IMG/VR virus record: IMGVR_UViG_3300025086_000288
Span: 1-22,048 of that record
Source of the DNA: a virus
DNA: 22,048 bases
Strand: one strand, 5' to 3'
In this document: one piece after another, positions 7,443 to 13,481 of the stretch
How the letters are laid out: every line of letters starts with the position of its first letter
Numbering within the stretch: position 1 is the stretch's first letter
The notes under the pieces: model-generated
Seen by the model: the letters and a program-made list of their open reading frames with translations, nothing else
What the model was told of the DNA's origin: nothing
Database searches by the model: none
Made by a program: the position numbers and the translations under genes

Positions 7443-7942
7443 AGTTCGTTTATTAAATAGTTCTTAACATTCTTAACCGCTTTATATATTGTTGCTCTTG
7501 ATATTTTAGTTTCTTTAGCCATTTGATTAAGACTAAAACCCTCACGATAATATATTCTAAAAATCTCAGCATCAAACCAATATAAATCTTTTAGCTTTTC
7601 TTCAATCCATTCTAGTTTTTCTTCTACTTCTTTTTTGTCTTTTATAGTGTATTCTGTGTTATCGGCTGTGATATTTTCTATTGTAGTACAAGTGTGATAC
7701 TCATAGTATTTATCATACTTATAATAGTATCTGCTAGTTTTACTGTGATATTGATTAAGCATTATTCTCACTACATAAAAAGTCATTTGATCTTTTTCTA
7801 TAATTTCTCTTAATCTAATCTGGTCACATTTATATATTTCTTCAATAACAAAACTTAACAAATCTTCACCTTTGCCATTAGTTATATTATAAGATATATC
7901 TTTTAGCTTATCGTAATTATTTATTAAGTATTGATTTAACAT
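7439..7942 (-). CDS. Sigma-factor-like transcription regulator (region 4 HTH)
   Basis: A 167-residue protein with 'GEDLLSFVIEEIYK' near residues 25-38, resembling the start of a sigma region 2, a tyrosine-rich central stretch 'RYYYKYDKYYEYH' (71-83), and a C-terminal helix-turn-helix, 'YREGFSLNQMAKETKISRA' (133-151), resembling sigma region 4. Related phage proteins of this shape are common next to replication genes in flavobacterial phages. It could redirect host RNA polymerase to phage promoters; the repeated bipartite motif at 3307, 19064 and 21488 is a possible target, which is speculative. It overlaps its upstream neighbour by 7 bp and its downstream one by 4 bp. Confidence 0.6.
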   Translation of the reverse strand: MLNQYLINNYDKLKDISYNITNGKGEDLLSFVIEEIYKCDQIRLREIIEKDQMTFYVVRIMLNQYHSKTSRYYYKYDKYYEYHTCTTIENITADNTEYTIKDKKEVEEKLEWIEEKLKDLYWFDAEIFRIYYREGFSLNQMAKETKISRATIYKAVKNVKNYLINEL

Positions 7943-8217
7943 ACTTTTATTATAGATGGTACTTTATATTGTTTACAAAGGTTATATTCTGTGTGACTTA
8001 ATTTGTCTGTATGTATTTCAGCTATATTGCTGAATCTCTTATGCAGTTTTTTATAAATATAATTTAATATATTTTCGTTTTTTTTCAAATCTCGCAAAAC
8101 AAAACTTAGTTCTGCACCACTTTCAAACAAAATTATAAACAAGTAATTGTTAACATCTGTGTAATTCCAATACAATCTTTCGTTTCTACTATTGAAAAAT
8201 GTTCTTTTAACTATCAT
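7936..8217 (-). CDS. Hypothetical protein
   Basis: A 93-residue basic protein with no recognised family. The mid section 'DVNNYLFIILFESGAELSFVLR' (21-42) is hydrophobic but carries charges and is probably a beta-rich core rather than a membrane helix; the C-terminal half is Lys/His-rich. The ATG lies 11 bases inside the nuclease gene and the stop 7 bases inside the sigma-like gene, so it is embedded in the operon and probably translated. An 11-base copy of the promoter-like motif occurs inside it at 8052-8062, without the upstream box checked at the other sites. Confidence 0.6.
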   Translation of the reverse strand: MIVKRTFFNSRNERLYWNYTDVNNYLFIILFESGAELSFVLRDLKKNENILNYIYKKLHKRFSNIAEIHTDKLSHTEYNLCKQYKVPSIIKVC

Positions 8218-8545
8218 GTAAAAAATTATTAATTACTTCTAGTGCTTCATCTATGCCTGTACATATCTCTGCTTTATATCCTCTTTTAATAAGTTCCTTT
8301 TGCCAATACAACTGTTCTTTAGTTGCTTTATTATATCCAATCTTTAATTCTATTGCTAAGCCATGATATTTACCTTTTGGTTCATATATAAAGAGATCAG
8401 GAAAACCACGCTTATATCCGCTATTTTTAGCTCTAATTCTAACAGACATATGTACTTGATAGTTACCACCCATTGATCCACAGTATAAAACATTTTGTAA
8501 GTCTAAGTATTTACATATTGCTTTTTGTAATTGATATTCTTTCAT
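8207..8545 (-). CDS. VRR-NUC domain nuclease
   Basis: A 112-residue nuclease of the PD-(D/E)xK superfamily. The pattern is complete: an N-terminal 'MKEYQLQKAICKYL', then 'GFPDLFIYEP' (47-56, with D50), 'GLAIELKIG' (62-70, giving the ExK pair E66 and K68) and 'TKEQLYWQKELIKRGY' (75-90). Stand-alone VRR-NUC proteins in phages are usually annotated as structure-specific nucleases acting on replication or recombination intermediates. The length is typical for single-domain members. It overlaps the replication gene by 4 bp (ATGA), supporting a replication-linked role. Confidence 0.85.
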   Translation of the reverse strand: MKEYQLQKAICKYLDLQNVLYCGSMGGNYQVHMSVRIRAKNSGYKRGFPDLFIYEPKGKYHGLAIELKIGYNKATKEQLYWQKELIKRGYKAEICTGIDEALEVINNFLHDS

Positions 8546-9300
8546 ACCTTATGTTTTTTTCTCCAGGTTGTTCCTGCTGTTGGTGAATATACACTTTCAA
8601 ACCCTAGTTGTTTTAAATGTTCTAAGTATTCCTGCCTACCTGTATTGTCTAATTTACTGTAAGCAAACTTGTCATAGTAGTCAAGGTATTTAGCTTTCTT
8701 ATTTTTATTAAAGCCATTAGATGACCACCTTTTAAGTCTTAGGTTTATATCAAAGGTCTTTTGCATCTCAGCTCTAAACTTAGTACCACTTTTATTTTTT
8801 TCTGTCCAATATGCAAAGAAGTCGTTTTTATCTTCATTACTAATATCTTCTATTGCGTGGATGGATTTTTTAAAATCCTCTATTCTTTTATTAATACTTT
8901 TACTTTTACTACTACTAATACTAATACTAGCATTGCGGTCGCATTGCTTTGGCATAGCATTTGCATTATTCCATCTTTTAGAAGCACTTTCTTTTGCTTT
9001 ATTAGACTTATTATTTATTTCTTCTATATGGTTATTTAAACGCTTAGAATAAAAGCATCCATCTTGTACTACAAATAAATCAAAATCTTCTATAACAGCT
9101 TTAAGTTTATCTGCATCACATTGTAAGCTATAAGCTAAGGGTTCATAGTCATCAATACATAATTTATTTTCTTCAGTAAATAGTAATTCTAATACCGCCC
9201 AGAAGATTCCATACCCAGACATACCGAGTTTACTACGCATCTTAATTATCTTGTAATCATAAAAGCTATTTGATTGGTGTAAAAAGTAAGTTTTTTTCAT
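8542..9300 (-). CDS. Replication initiation / DnaD-like protein (DUF4373, Lin1244-type N-terminus)
   Basis: A 252-residue protein from the chosen ATG at 9300. It opens 'KKTYFLHQSNSFYDYKI', then 'MRSKLGMSGYGIFWAVLELL', the typical DUF4373 start of phage replisome-organiser proteins, which load helicase or mark the origin. A frame-compatible ATG at 9327 would add nine residues (MGVVFKFTN), but family members begin close to the Lys-Lys-Thr-Tyr segment, so 9300 is preferred. The middle contains a Ser/Lys low-complexity linker, 'SISISSSKSKS', and the C-terminal part is basic and helical. It follows the single-strand-binding gene and precedes the nuclease gene. Confidence 0.75.
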   Translation of the reverse strand: MKKTYFLHQSNSFYDYKIIKMRSKLGMSGYGIFWAVLELLFTEENKLCIDDYEPLAYSLQCDADKLKAVIEDFDLFVVQDGCFYSKRLNNHIEEINNKSNKAKESASKRWNNANAMPKQCDRNASISISSSKSKSINKRIEDFKKSIHAIEDISNEDKNDFFAYWTEKNKSGTKFRAEMQKTFDINLRLKRWSSNGFNKNKKAKYLDYYDKFAYSKLDNTGRQEYLEHLKQLGFESVYSPTAGTTWRKKHKV

Positions 9301-9363
9301 ATTAGTAAATTTAAAGACAACGCCCATATTACAAAAAATACAGGCATTATCAAAAACATAAAA

Positions 9364-9789
9364 TTAAAAGGGTGCTTTAGTATCTGAATAAGAAGGCGTT
9401 TCTTTTACTTGACTTTTACCATGTACCCAATCAACAAAGCTATTAGCCATCTTTTCCCATTCATGAGGTTCAATCTTTTCTGCTACTACTAAATCAATAG
9501 CACATTTTAAAGATGATTGTTTTATAATATACTCCTGTACATTAGAATCTTTTTTAAATGATTGCTTAGGTGCAAAACCTCCGCCATCTCTTTGTATCTT
9601 TATAGATCCTCTGTCATTTATCTCATAAGTAATATCTTGACCTACTTCTACATATGGATTATCTTTTTGTTTAAAGATAGCACCCTTATCTCCGTTGTCA
9701 AGTTCTAACTCAAAGACATATAATGTTTTACCATCATTGGTTACAAAGTCTTTTTTCTTTTCAATGTTTGTAATTTTTGCTGTTTTCAT
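9364..9789 (-). CDS. Single-stranded DNA-binding-like protein (OB fold)
   Basis: A 141-residue protein. The first 75 residues alternate charged and hydrophobic positions as in an OB-fold barrel ('KTLYVFELELDNGDKGAIF', 21-39; 'VGQDITYEINDRGSIKI', 49-65), followed by a Gly/Phe-rich linker, a helical segment and an acidic Ser-rich tail ending 'SDTKAPF'. A terminal Pro-Phe after acidic residues is the hallmark of single-strand-binding proteins that recruit replication partners. It lies between the HTH gene and the replication protein. No catalytic motifs are present. Family assignment rests on layout and tail rather than a diagnostic motif. Confidence 0.65.
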   Translation of the reverse strand: MKTAKITNIEKKKDFVTNDGKTLYVFELELDNGDKGAIFKQKDNPYVEVGQDITYEINDRGSIKIQRDGGGFAPKQSFKKDSNVQEYIIKQSSLKCAIDLVVAEKIEPHEWEKMANSFVDWVHGKSQVKETPSYSDTKAPF

Positions 9790-9791
9790 AT

Positions 9792-9992
9792 TTATTTATT
9801 TATTAATTCTGTTAAACTTAGATTAAGTATATTACATAATCTTTTAGCATCTCTTATCTTTAACGATCCAGGATCATTAAGATACTTTAGCATTGTTGGA
9901 TATGAACAGTCCATAATATCAGATAAGTCTTTTTTACTTAACTGATTCTTGAACATAGCATACTGAATAGCTGTTTTAAATTCTTGTATCAT
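9792..9992 (-). CDS. Cro/CI-like helix-turn-helix regulator
   Basis: A 66-residue protein from the ATG at 9992, an XRE/Cro-type DNA-binding domain: 'NQLSKKDLSDIMDCSYPTML' (16-35) is the helix-turn-helix and 'LKIRDAKRLCNILNLSLTEL' supplies the last helices. An upstream in-frame ATG at 10016 would add eight residues (MYYFKLKI) that do not fit the family, so 9992 is preferred. There is no dimerisation or peptidase domain, so it is Cro-sized. It heads the minus-strand replication block, faces a divergent plus-strand promoter and is preceded by direct and inverted repeats (10009-10046, 10063-10087) that are plausible operators. It probably controls both directions. Confidence 0.8.
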   Translation of the reverse strand: MIQEFKTAIQYAMFKNQLSKKDLSDIMDCSYPTMLKYLNDPGSLKIRDAKRLCNILNLSLTELINK

Positions 9993-10008
9993 AATTTTTA
10001 ATTTAAAA

Positions 10009-10046
10009 TAATACACAATAATAATAAATCTTTTTTAATACACAAT
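10009..10046. promoter_or_regulatory. Direct repeat, candidate operator
   Basis: TAATACACAAT occurs twice, at 10009-10019 and 10036-10046, 27 bp centre to centre, about two and a half helical turns. The repeats lie immediately upstream of the HTH regulator gene. The C and G positions shared by both copies make pure A/T chance less likely. Autorepression of the HTH gene is the natural guess. Confidence 0.45.
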
Positions 10047-10062
10047 TAAATTAATTTAATAG

Positions 10063-10087
10063 TTATTAACATTTAATTTGTTAATAA
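10063..10087. promoter_or_regulatory. Inverted repeat, candidate operator
   Basis: TTATTAAC (10063-10070) and GTTAATAA (10080-10087) form a perfect 8-bp dyad with a 9-bp spacer in the divergent intergenic region, about 40 bp upstream of the plus-strand -7 box. Dyads of this size are typical binding sites for small HTH dimers. Being mostly A/T, it could arise by chance. Confidence 0.4.
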
Positions 10088-10127
10088 GTAAAAACAAAAC
10101 TTTATTTCGTGTTAAATTTATTTTATA

Positions 10128-10135
10128 TATATTTG
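10128..10135 (+). promoter_or_regulatory. Plus-strand promoter, Bacteroidetes TAnnTTTG box
   Basis: TATATTTG at 10128-10135 is an exact match to the Bacteroidetes -7 consensus TAnnTTTG, 21 bp before the ATG of the first plus-strand gene. A clear -33 TTTG is not present at the expected distance; the nearest candidate is TTTCGT around 10105-10110. Recognition by host RNA polymerase would make this the early promoter of the four plus-strand genes. Confidence 0.6.
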
Positions 10136-10156
10136 TTCTATTAAACAATTACAATT

Positions 10157-10369
10157 ATGACAAAATTATATTTAGAACCAGTTGAAAAAGTTACATTAGA
10201 ATACTCCCTTATGGAGAGTAAAGTAAATGTAGAATATAGGATTGAGTATTATACAGAGAAACTTAATTCATCCACAACTACTGAGGATGTTAATTTACAT
10301 ACTTATTCTTTAAGAATACAGAAATCAAAATTAGAATTAATTAATAAACTATTAGATAAATTATTATGA
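10157..10369 (+). CDS. Small hypothetical protein, first plus-strand gene
   Basis: A 70-residue protein, strongly charged and probably all-helical: two amphipathic stretches, about residues 8-36 and 45-70, with leucine spacing in 'SKLELINKLLDKLL'. It has no cysteines, signal peptide or known motif. It is the first of four small genes that run opposite to the rest of the window, directly behind a Bacteroidetes-type promoter, and its stop overlaps the next ATG by 4 bp. By position it is an early gene, possibly acting on the host, but no function can be assigned. Confidence 0.65.
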   Translation: MTKLYLEPVEKVTLEYSLMESKVNVEYRIEYYTEKLNSSTTTEDVNLHTYSLRIQKSKLELINKLLDKLL

Positions 10370-10512
10370 GAACAGTACAATTAGATACAGCAGACCTATC
10401 TACTAAAGAAGGTCGTATTAAATACCTTAACTATAAGAATAGTAAAGAGTGGACATTATTAACAGATTGCATGGGTACTGAAGCAGTCTTTGAAAAGATT
10501 ATAAATGAATAA
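10366..10512 (+). CDS. Small hypothetical protein (48 residues)
   Basis: This ORF begins MRTVQLDTADLSTKEG and ends 'EAVFEKIINE'. It overlaps the preceding gene by 4 bp (ATGA) and the following gene by 8 bp, which makes it a real member of the plus-strand operon despite its length. The protein is soluble, acidic at both ends, with one Trp and one Cys in the middle ('EWTLLTDCMGTEA'). I recognise no family. Co-expression with its three neighbours is clear from the overlaps. Confidence 0.6.
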   Translation: MRTVQLDTADLSTKEGRIKYLNYKNSKEWTLLTDCMGTEAVFEKIINE

Positions 10513-10762
10513 GACATATATTATAGCAGGTAAAGGTTATTTTCCTGTGAGACATCAATTAGATTATAGTGTTGTTGGAGTAGAAACATCAGATATATAT
10601 TGGACACATGATCAAATCACCTTTAAAGGAACAGAAGAACAATTACAACAGTTTCTTAAAAAGCTTATGAAAGATGAAAAATACTTTAAAGTTATAGGAA
10701 TACATGAACACAATGAAGAAGAAGAACAGTATTATAAACAACTATTAACTAAAAAATTATGA
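10505..10762 (+). CDS. Hypothetical protein, plus-strand operon
   Basis: An 85-residue protein with an alpha/beta look: 'KTYIIAGKGYFPV' (3-15), 'YSVVGVETSDIYWTHDQITF' (21-40), then a helix 'TEEQLQQFLKKLMKDEKYF' and a very acidic 'EHNEEEEQYYKQ' tail. No catalytic or metal-binding motif is evident. It overlaps its neighbours by 8 and 4 bp. Strong acidity near the end is seen in some phage proteins that mimic DNA, but only one short stretch is acidic here, so that idea is weak. Confidence 0.6.
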   Translation: MNKTYIIAGKGYFPVRHQLDYSVVGVETSDIYWTHDQITFKGTEEQLQQFLKKLMKDEKYFKVIGIHEHNEEEEQYYKQLLTKKL

Positions 10763-11019
10763 AACACTATAAAATTAAAAAGCTAGTAAATGGTTACAGG
10801 GTTTCTCCATTGCTAAAGACTAGAATCCTAGTAGCACTACCATATATAAACACATCAGAAAGCATCAGCGTTGTATGTGGCAACGAAACAATGATTGTAA
10901 ATAGAGAAACACCACTACTGCACCAGGAATCTTTTAAAGACAAGTTTGGCAGAAATAGGAATTATACGTTGTATTATTATGAATGGTGTCCGAATGAAGA
11001 TCAACAAAGGTTATTTTAG
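10759..11019 (+). CDS. Hypothetical protein, last plus-strand gene
   Basis: An 86-residue basic protein, beta-rich by pattern ('KTRILVALPYINTSESISVV', 20-39; 'RNYTLYYYEW', 67-76), with two cysteines, C40 and C77. No family was recognised. It overlaps the previous gene by 4 bp (ATGA) and is followed after 11 bases by the structured element at 11031-11085, where plus- and minus-strand transcription converge. It is probably an early gene by position. Confidence 0.6.
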   Translation: MKHYKIKKLVNGYRVSPLLKTRILVALPYINTSESISVVCGNETMIVNRETPLLHQESFKDKFGRNRNYTLYYYEWCPNEDQQRLF

Positions 11020-11030
11020 AGAATAGAATA

Positions 11031-11085
11031 GCACCTGTATTGAACACAATATACAGGTCTAAGGAGATTCGCCTGTTACAGGTGC
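11031..11085. other. Structured element with two mutually exclusive foldings
   Basis: Four related arms lie in 55 nt: A GCACCTGTA (11031-11039), B TACAGGT (11052-11058), C CCTGT (11072-11076) and D TACAGGTGC (11077-11085). A can pair with B (7 bp) while C pairs with D (4 bp), or A can pair with D (9 bp) while B pairs with C (5 bp). The element sits between the convergent ends of the plus-strand operon and a minus-strand gene. There is no U-tract on either side. It may be a terminator, an RNA switch or a small RNA. Confidence 0.45.
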
Positions 11086-11089
11086 AATC

Positions 11090-11227
11090 CTATTTCAAAG
11101 TTTCAAGAATGAAATTTAAATGTTTTTTTACTTTTTTAGTATTATAAACTTTATTATAATCTTTATCATAAGTATACTCAACTTCTAAATTTATATTCTT
11201 GCTATATGTATTTTTTAATTTACTCAT
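11090..11227 (-). CDS. Small hypothetical protein (45 residues)
   Basis: This ORF begins MSKLKNTYSKNINLEVEY and ends 'KKHLNFILETLK'. The ATG overlaps the stop of the phosphoesterase gene by 4 bp (ATGA), the commonest junction in this genome, and the stop lies five bases beyond the structured element. It is Lys/Asn/Tyr-rich and soluble, with a probable C-terminal helix. I recognise no family. It is probably the last gene of the lysis-side minus-strand transcript. Confidence 0.6.
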   Translation of the reverse strand: MSKLKNTYSKNINLEVEYTYDKDYNKVYNTKKVKKHLNFILETLK

Positions 11228-11874
11228 AGTTTCATTAACAAATTTATAGGTAATTTTCCGTTATTCAAAACGACAGCACAACCTATTGCTGGTTTTTTTC
11301 CTGCCTTAGCGTATGCAAAGCTATATTCTGAAAAGTTTATACCGCAACCAACTTGAACGCCAAACACTCTAAAGTTTTGACCAACGTAATGTTCACAGTA
11401 TGCTTGTGTATGTAGATGTCCTTGTACTGTATTCATCATATCAGCTCTACATTTTGTTCTTGCAGTACCGCCTTCACCATGTAAATACTGTACACCATCT
11501 TTAACATACCTTTCTACAAAAGACCAATTAGGCACTTCTAAGACTTCTTTATAAGACTTAATCCATTTACTAGGTATTGAAGATGTTTGTGCTTTACGCA
11601 TCACCATACGATCATGGTTGCCAACCAATACAGTTGCTATAGGAAAAGCTTTATACCATCTAGCAATACGTTCTATTGATAGCTCTAATTCATCAGCACC
11701 ACCCATACCATCAGCAGAGGTTTCATGATATGAGCTATAATGATTGTCTATAACGTCACCAATAAAGACAACTTCATTACAATCAAATTCATCATATTTA
11801 GATATGCAAAATTCTAGGTATTTATCAAGACAAAAAGGTTCATGTAGATCACCAATTACTAACACGTTATTCAT
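11224..11874 (-). CDS. Metallophosphoesterase (calcineurin-like)
   Basis: A 216-residue protein with all metal-binding motifs in order: 'GDLH' (8-11), 'GDVIDNH' (39-45), 'GNHD' (85-88), 'LHGEGG' (131-136) and 'GHLH' (152-155). The family hydrolyses phosphate esters using two metal ions; phage members are proposed to act on nucleotides, RNA ends or phosphoproteins, and the substrate is unknown here. The reading frame is open 29 codons further upstream with protein-like sequence (EYRLRLTKSEHDLVQELR) but no ATG, up to an ATA at 11961-11959 that overlaps the holin stop. The true start may therefore be non-ATG, or an ancestral ATG may have been lost. It overlaps a 45-residue gene downstream. Confidence 0.85.
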   Translation of the reverse strand: MNNVLVIGDLHEPFCLDKYLEFCISKYDEFDCNEVVFIGDVIDNHYSSYHETSADGMGGADELELSIERIARWYKAFPIATVLVGNHDRMVMRKAQTSSIPSKWIKSYKEVLEVPNWSFVERYVKDGVQYLHGEGGTARTKCRADMMNTVQGHLHTQAYCEHYVGQNFRVFGVQVGCGINFSEYSFAYAKAGKKPAIGCAVVLNNGKLPINLLMKL

Positions 11875-11957
11875 GCCGTTGCCTTCAGATTGGCGTAATT
11901 CTTGTACTAAGTCATGTTCTGACTTTGTTAGTCTAAGTCTATATTCTTTTAGTTGTT

Positions 11958-12338
11958 TTATTTCTTTTTAAATTTTTCAAACGAACGCCCACCAAAGTAA
12001 GCTCCTATCACCGTTATTAAAACCAACTGCAATAAATCTATCCAATTATCTTTGACTTCAAAATCAATCATACCCGCTTCAATAAAGATTAATATAATTG
12101 TTGATATGACTAAAAACGCAAGAGTTAAAGGTCTTATATTTGCAGGTAACCATCCTGCTTTTGCGTCTGATTCCCACCTTCTAGTAATCTGTTCTTCAGC
12201 GTTTGCCTTAGCATCTAAAATCATTTGCTTAAACTTAATCTTTAATTCTTTTCGTTCAGCATCAGTTGTTACAACATTATCAACAAGTTTATTAACATCA
12301 AGATTAAGGTTTCCGAATAAGTTTTTTAAAAAGTTCAT
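11958..12338 (-). CDS. Holin-like membrane protein
   Basis: A 126-residue protein. The N-terminal half is charged and helical ('DAERKELKIKFKQMILDAKA'), followed by 'RRWESDAKAGWLPANIRPL' (53-71), a membrane helix (about 72-90), a short loop and a second helix (about 98-116) ending 'GAYFGGRSFEKFKKK'. The RW...D...WL...IRP segment and the terminal YFGGRSxEK are the pattern of a small holin-like family in Bacteroidetes and other phages. It would form membrane lesions that release or activate the endolysin encoded just upstream, whose gene it overlaps by 4 bp. Confidence 0.7.
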   Translation of the reverse strand: MNFLKNLFGNLNLDVNKLVDNVVTTDAERKELKIKFKQMILDAKANAEEQITRRWESDAKAGWLPANIRPLTLAFLVISTIILIFIEAGMIDFEVKDNWIDLLQLVLITVIGAYFGGRSFEKFKKK

Positions 12339-12862
12339 ACGCTATTATAGTTAGTTACAGTTCTATATTTTGTTTTATTATTTATGTCTTTATAAGCTAC
12401 AAGCTCTTGACATCTATTGTCATTTATAGTATAGCTTAAATGAACCCAAGCAGGGTTTTCAGGATCAACATATTCTGTTGCGTCTCCAAACTCTAATATC
12501 ACCTGGTCAAATGGCAACCCTAGTTCTTTTAGTGCCTGGTATATTTTTATATTATCCATTTTACCACGCTTAAAGTATTGTAAATCTACTGCTTCATATT
12601 TACAATGTTGTGATACAGGAACATAGTTTCCGTTTTCATCTGTTCTAAAACTTCCGCCTATAGCTTTGTTTAGTTCAGGTGACCTGTAGCCACTCGTAAC
12701 CCTCAAAGCCCCAAGACTATCACGCAGGGACTGGAGAATTTGAGTAGCTAATAAGGTCAGTTTATATATACCTTCCTTAGAAGGTTCGTTATTAATGCCT
12801 AAACGTAAAGCCGTATTACTTCTTGTAAGTTCTTTTAATGTAAAGTTCTTAGATAAACGCAT
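12335..12862 (-). CDS. Endolysin: M15-family peptidase
   Basis: A 175-residue zinc peptidase that cleaves peptidoglycan cross-bridges or stem peptides. The family signature is clear: 'VTSGYRSPELNKAIGGS' (55-71), 'SQHCKYEAVDL' (84-94) with zinc ligands H86 and D93, and 'WVHLSY' (139-144) with the third ligand H141; 'FDQVILEFG' supplies a further core strand. It has no signal peptide, so export depends on a holin or on the membrane proteins nearby. It lies between a secreted thioredoxin-like protein and the holin, overlapping each by 1-4 bp. Confidence 0.9.
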   Translation of the reverse strand: MRLSKNFTLKELTRSNTALRLGINNEPSKEGIYKLTLLATQILQSLRDSLGALRVTSGYRSPELNKAIGGSFRTDENGNYVPVSQHCKYEAVDLQYFKRGKMDNIKIYQALKELGLPFDQVILEFGDATEYVDPENPAWVHLSYTINDNRCQELVAYKDINNKTKYRTVTNYNSV

Positions 12863-13203
12863 TATTCAAATTTTGCTAAGTATATTTTGTCTATTTCTTT
12901 TTGTATCTCTTTTCTAGTAGCTTCTAATTGCATCATTATATTAGCTTCAAATCTTATAACTTCTTTGCCTTCATCAAATATAATAACTGTAGGTACAGAT
13001 ATAATCTTATGTTCTTTTTTTATTTCAGGGTTATGACAAATGATAACACTATCTAATTTGCATTCTTTAAGCTCTGATATATTAAAACTATTATCTGTAT
13101 TCCAACTACTATTATATTGCACTACTGATACTTGACTAAAAGCAACACCATAGCAAAAAAATAAAAAACCCATTAACACTAATAATATATTGCTCATGTT
13201 CAT
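12862..13203 (-). CDS. Secreted thioredoxin-like protein lacking the CxxC site
   Basis: A 113-residue protein. The first 24 residues are a signal peptide (hydrophobic 'ILLVLMGFLFFCYGVAFS', followed by Gln), so it should enter the periplasm. The rest looks like a thioredoxin fold: 'VVQYNSSWNTDN' (27-38) at the place of the active-site loop and 'HKIISVPTVIIFDEGKEVIRF' (65-85), containing the cis-Pro loop 'SVPT'. The CxxC pair is absent, so a redox role is unlikely and a binding or lysis-related role is more plausible. A second ATG two codons in (MSN) is an equally possible start. It overlaps both neighbours by one base. Confidence 0.65.
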   Translation of the reverse strand: MNMSNILLVLMGFLFFCYGVAFSQVSVVQYNSSWNTDNSFNISELKECKLDSVIICHNPEIKKEHKIISVPTVIIFDEGKEVIRFEANIMMQLEATRKEIQKEIDKIYLAKFE

Positions 13204-13481
13204 TATTTTAATTTATAAAGGCGTTCATCCATTATGTCTAGCTTATTTTCAATAGCATCAAGTTTTTTACTGTTACCCATAATTGTAGTACGTACTAATT
13301 CATCTTTTAATTCATATTCAGTAGCACTTACCCAGTTGCCCTTTTCTAGTGCTTTTTTATTAGCGTCAATATCAGCTTTTAAAGTAAAGTAAGTTCCTGA
13401 AACAGAACCAACTAAAGTAATTATTATTCCTAAAGTTTTAAGGTCTAAAGAAAATTGTGACTTTTCGTTTACTACATTCAT
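13203..13481 (-). CDS. Single-pass membrane protein with coiled coil, lysis region
   Basis: A 92-residue protein. One membrane helix (about residues 14-36, 'TLGIIITLVGSVSGTYFTL') is preceded by a short polar N-terminus and followed by a long charged helix with coiled-coil spacing, 'MGNSKKLDAIENKLDIMDERLYKL'. This shape, an anchored coiled coil, occurs in small holin-like or spanin-like lysis proteins. It overlaps the small two-helix membrane protein upstream by 4 bp and the thioredoxin-like gene downstream by one base. A lysis role rests on topology and location only. Confidence 0.55.
   Translation of the reverse strand: MNVVNEKSQFSLDLKTLGIIITLVGSVSGTYFTLKADIDANKKALEKGNWVSATEYELKDELVRTTIMGNSKKLDAIENKLDIMDERLYKLK

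Noticed and set aside
8052-8062. Extra copy of the TATAAATATAA 11-mer
   Set aside because: It lies inside a coding sequence (encoding NYIYK), not in a leader. I did not treat it as a promoter without support for the AAAC box at the fixed spacing.
11019-11096. tRNA-like appearance (GAATAG...CTATTT pairing and GGTGCAATCC resembling a T-arm)
   Set aside because: No D-arm, the T-loop is six bases, the anticodon arm does not form and the inner stem is only 55 nt. It is better described as a two-state structured element.
12052-12354. 100-residue plus-strand ORF opposite the holin gene
   Set aside because: Antisense to a well-supported gene in a tight operon, with no leader, promoter or neighbour on that strand.
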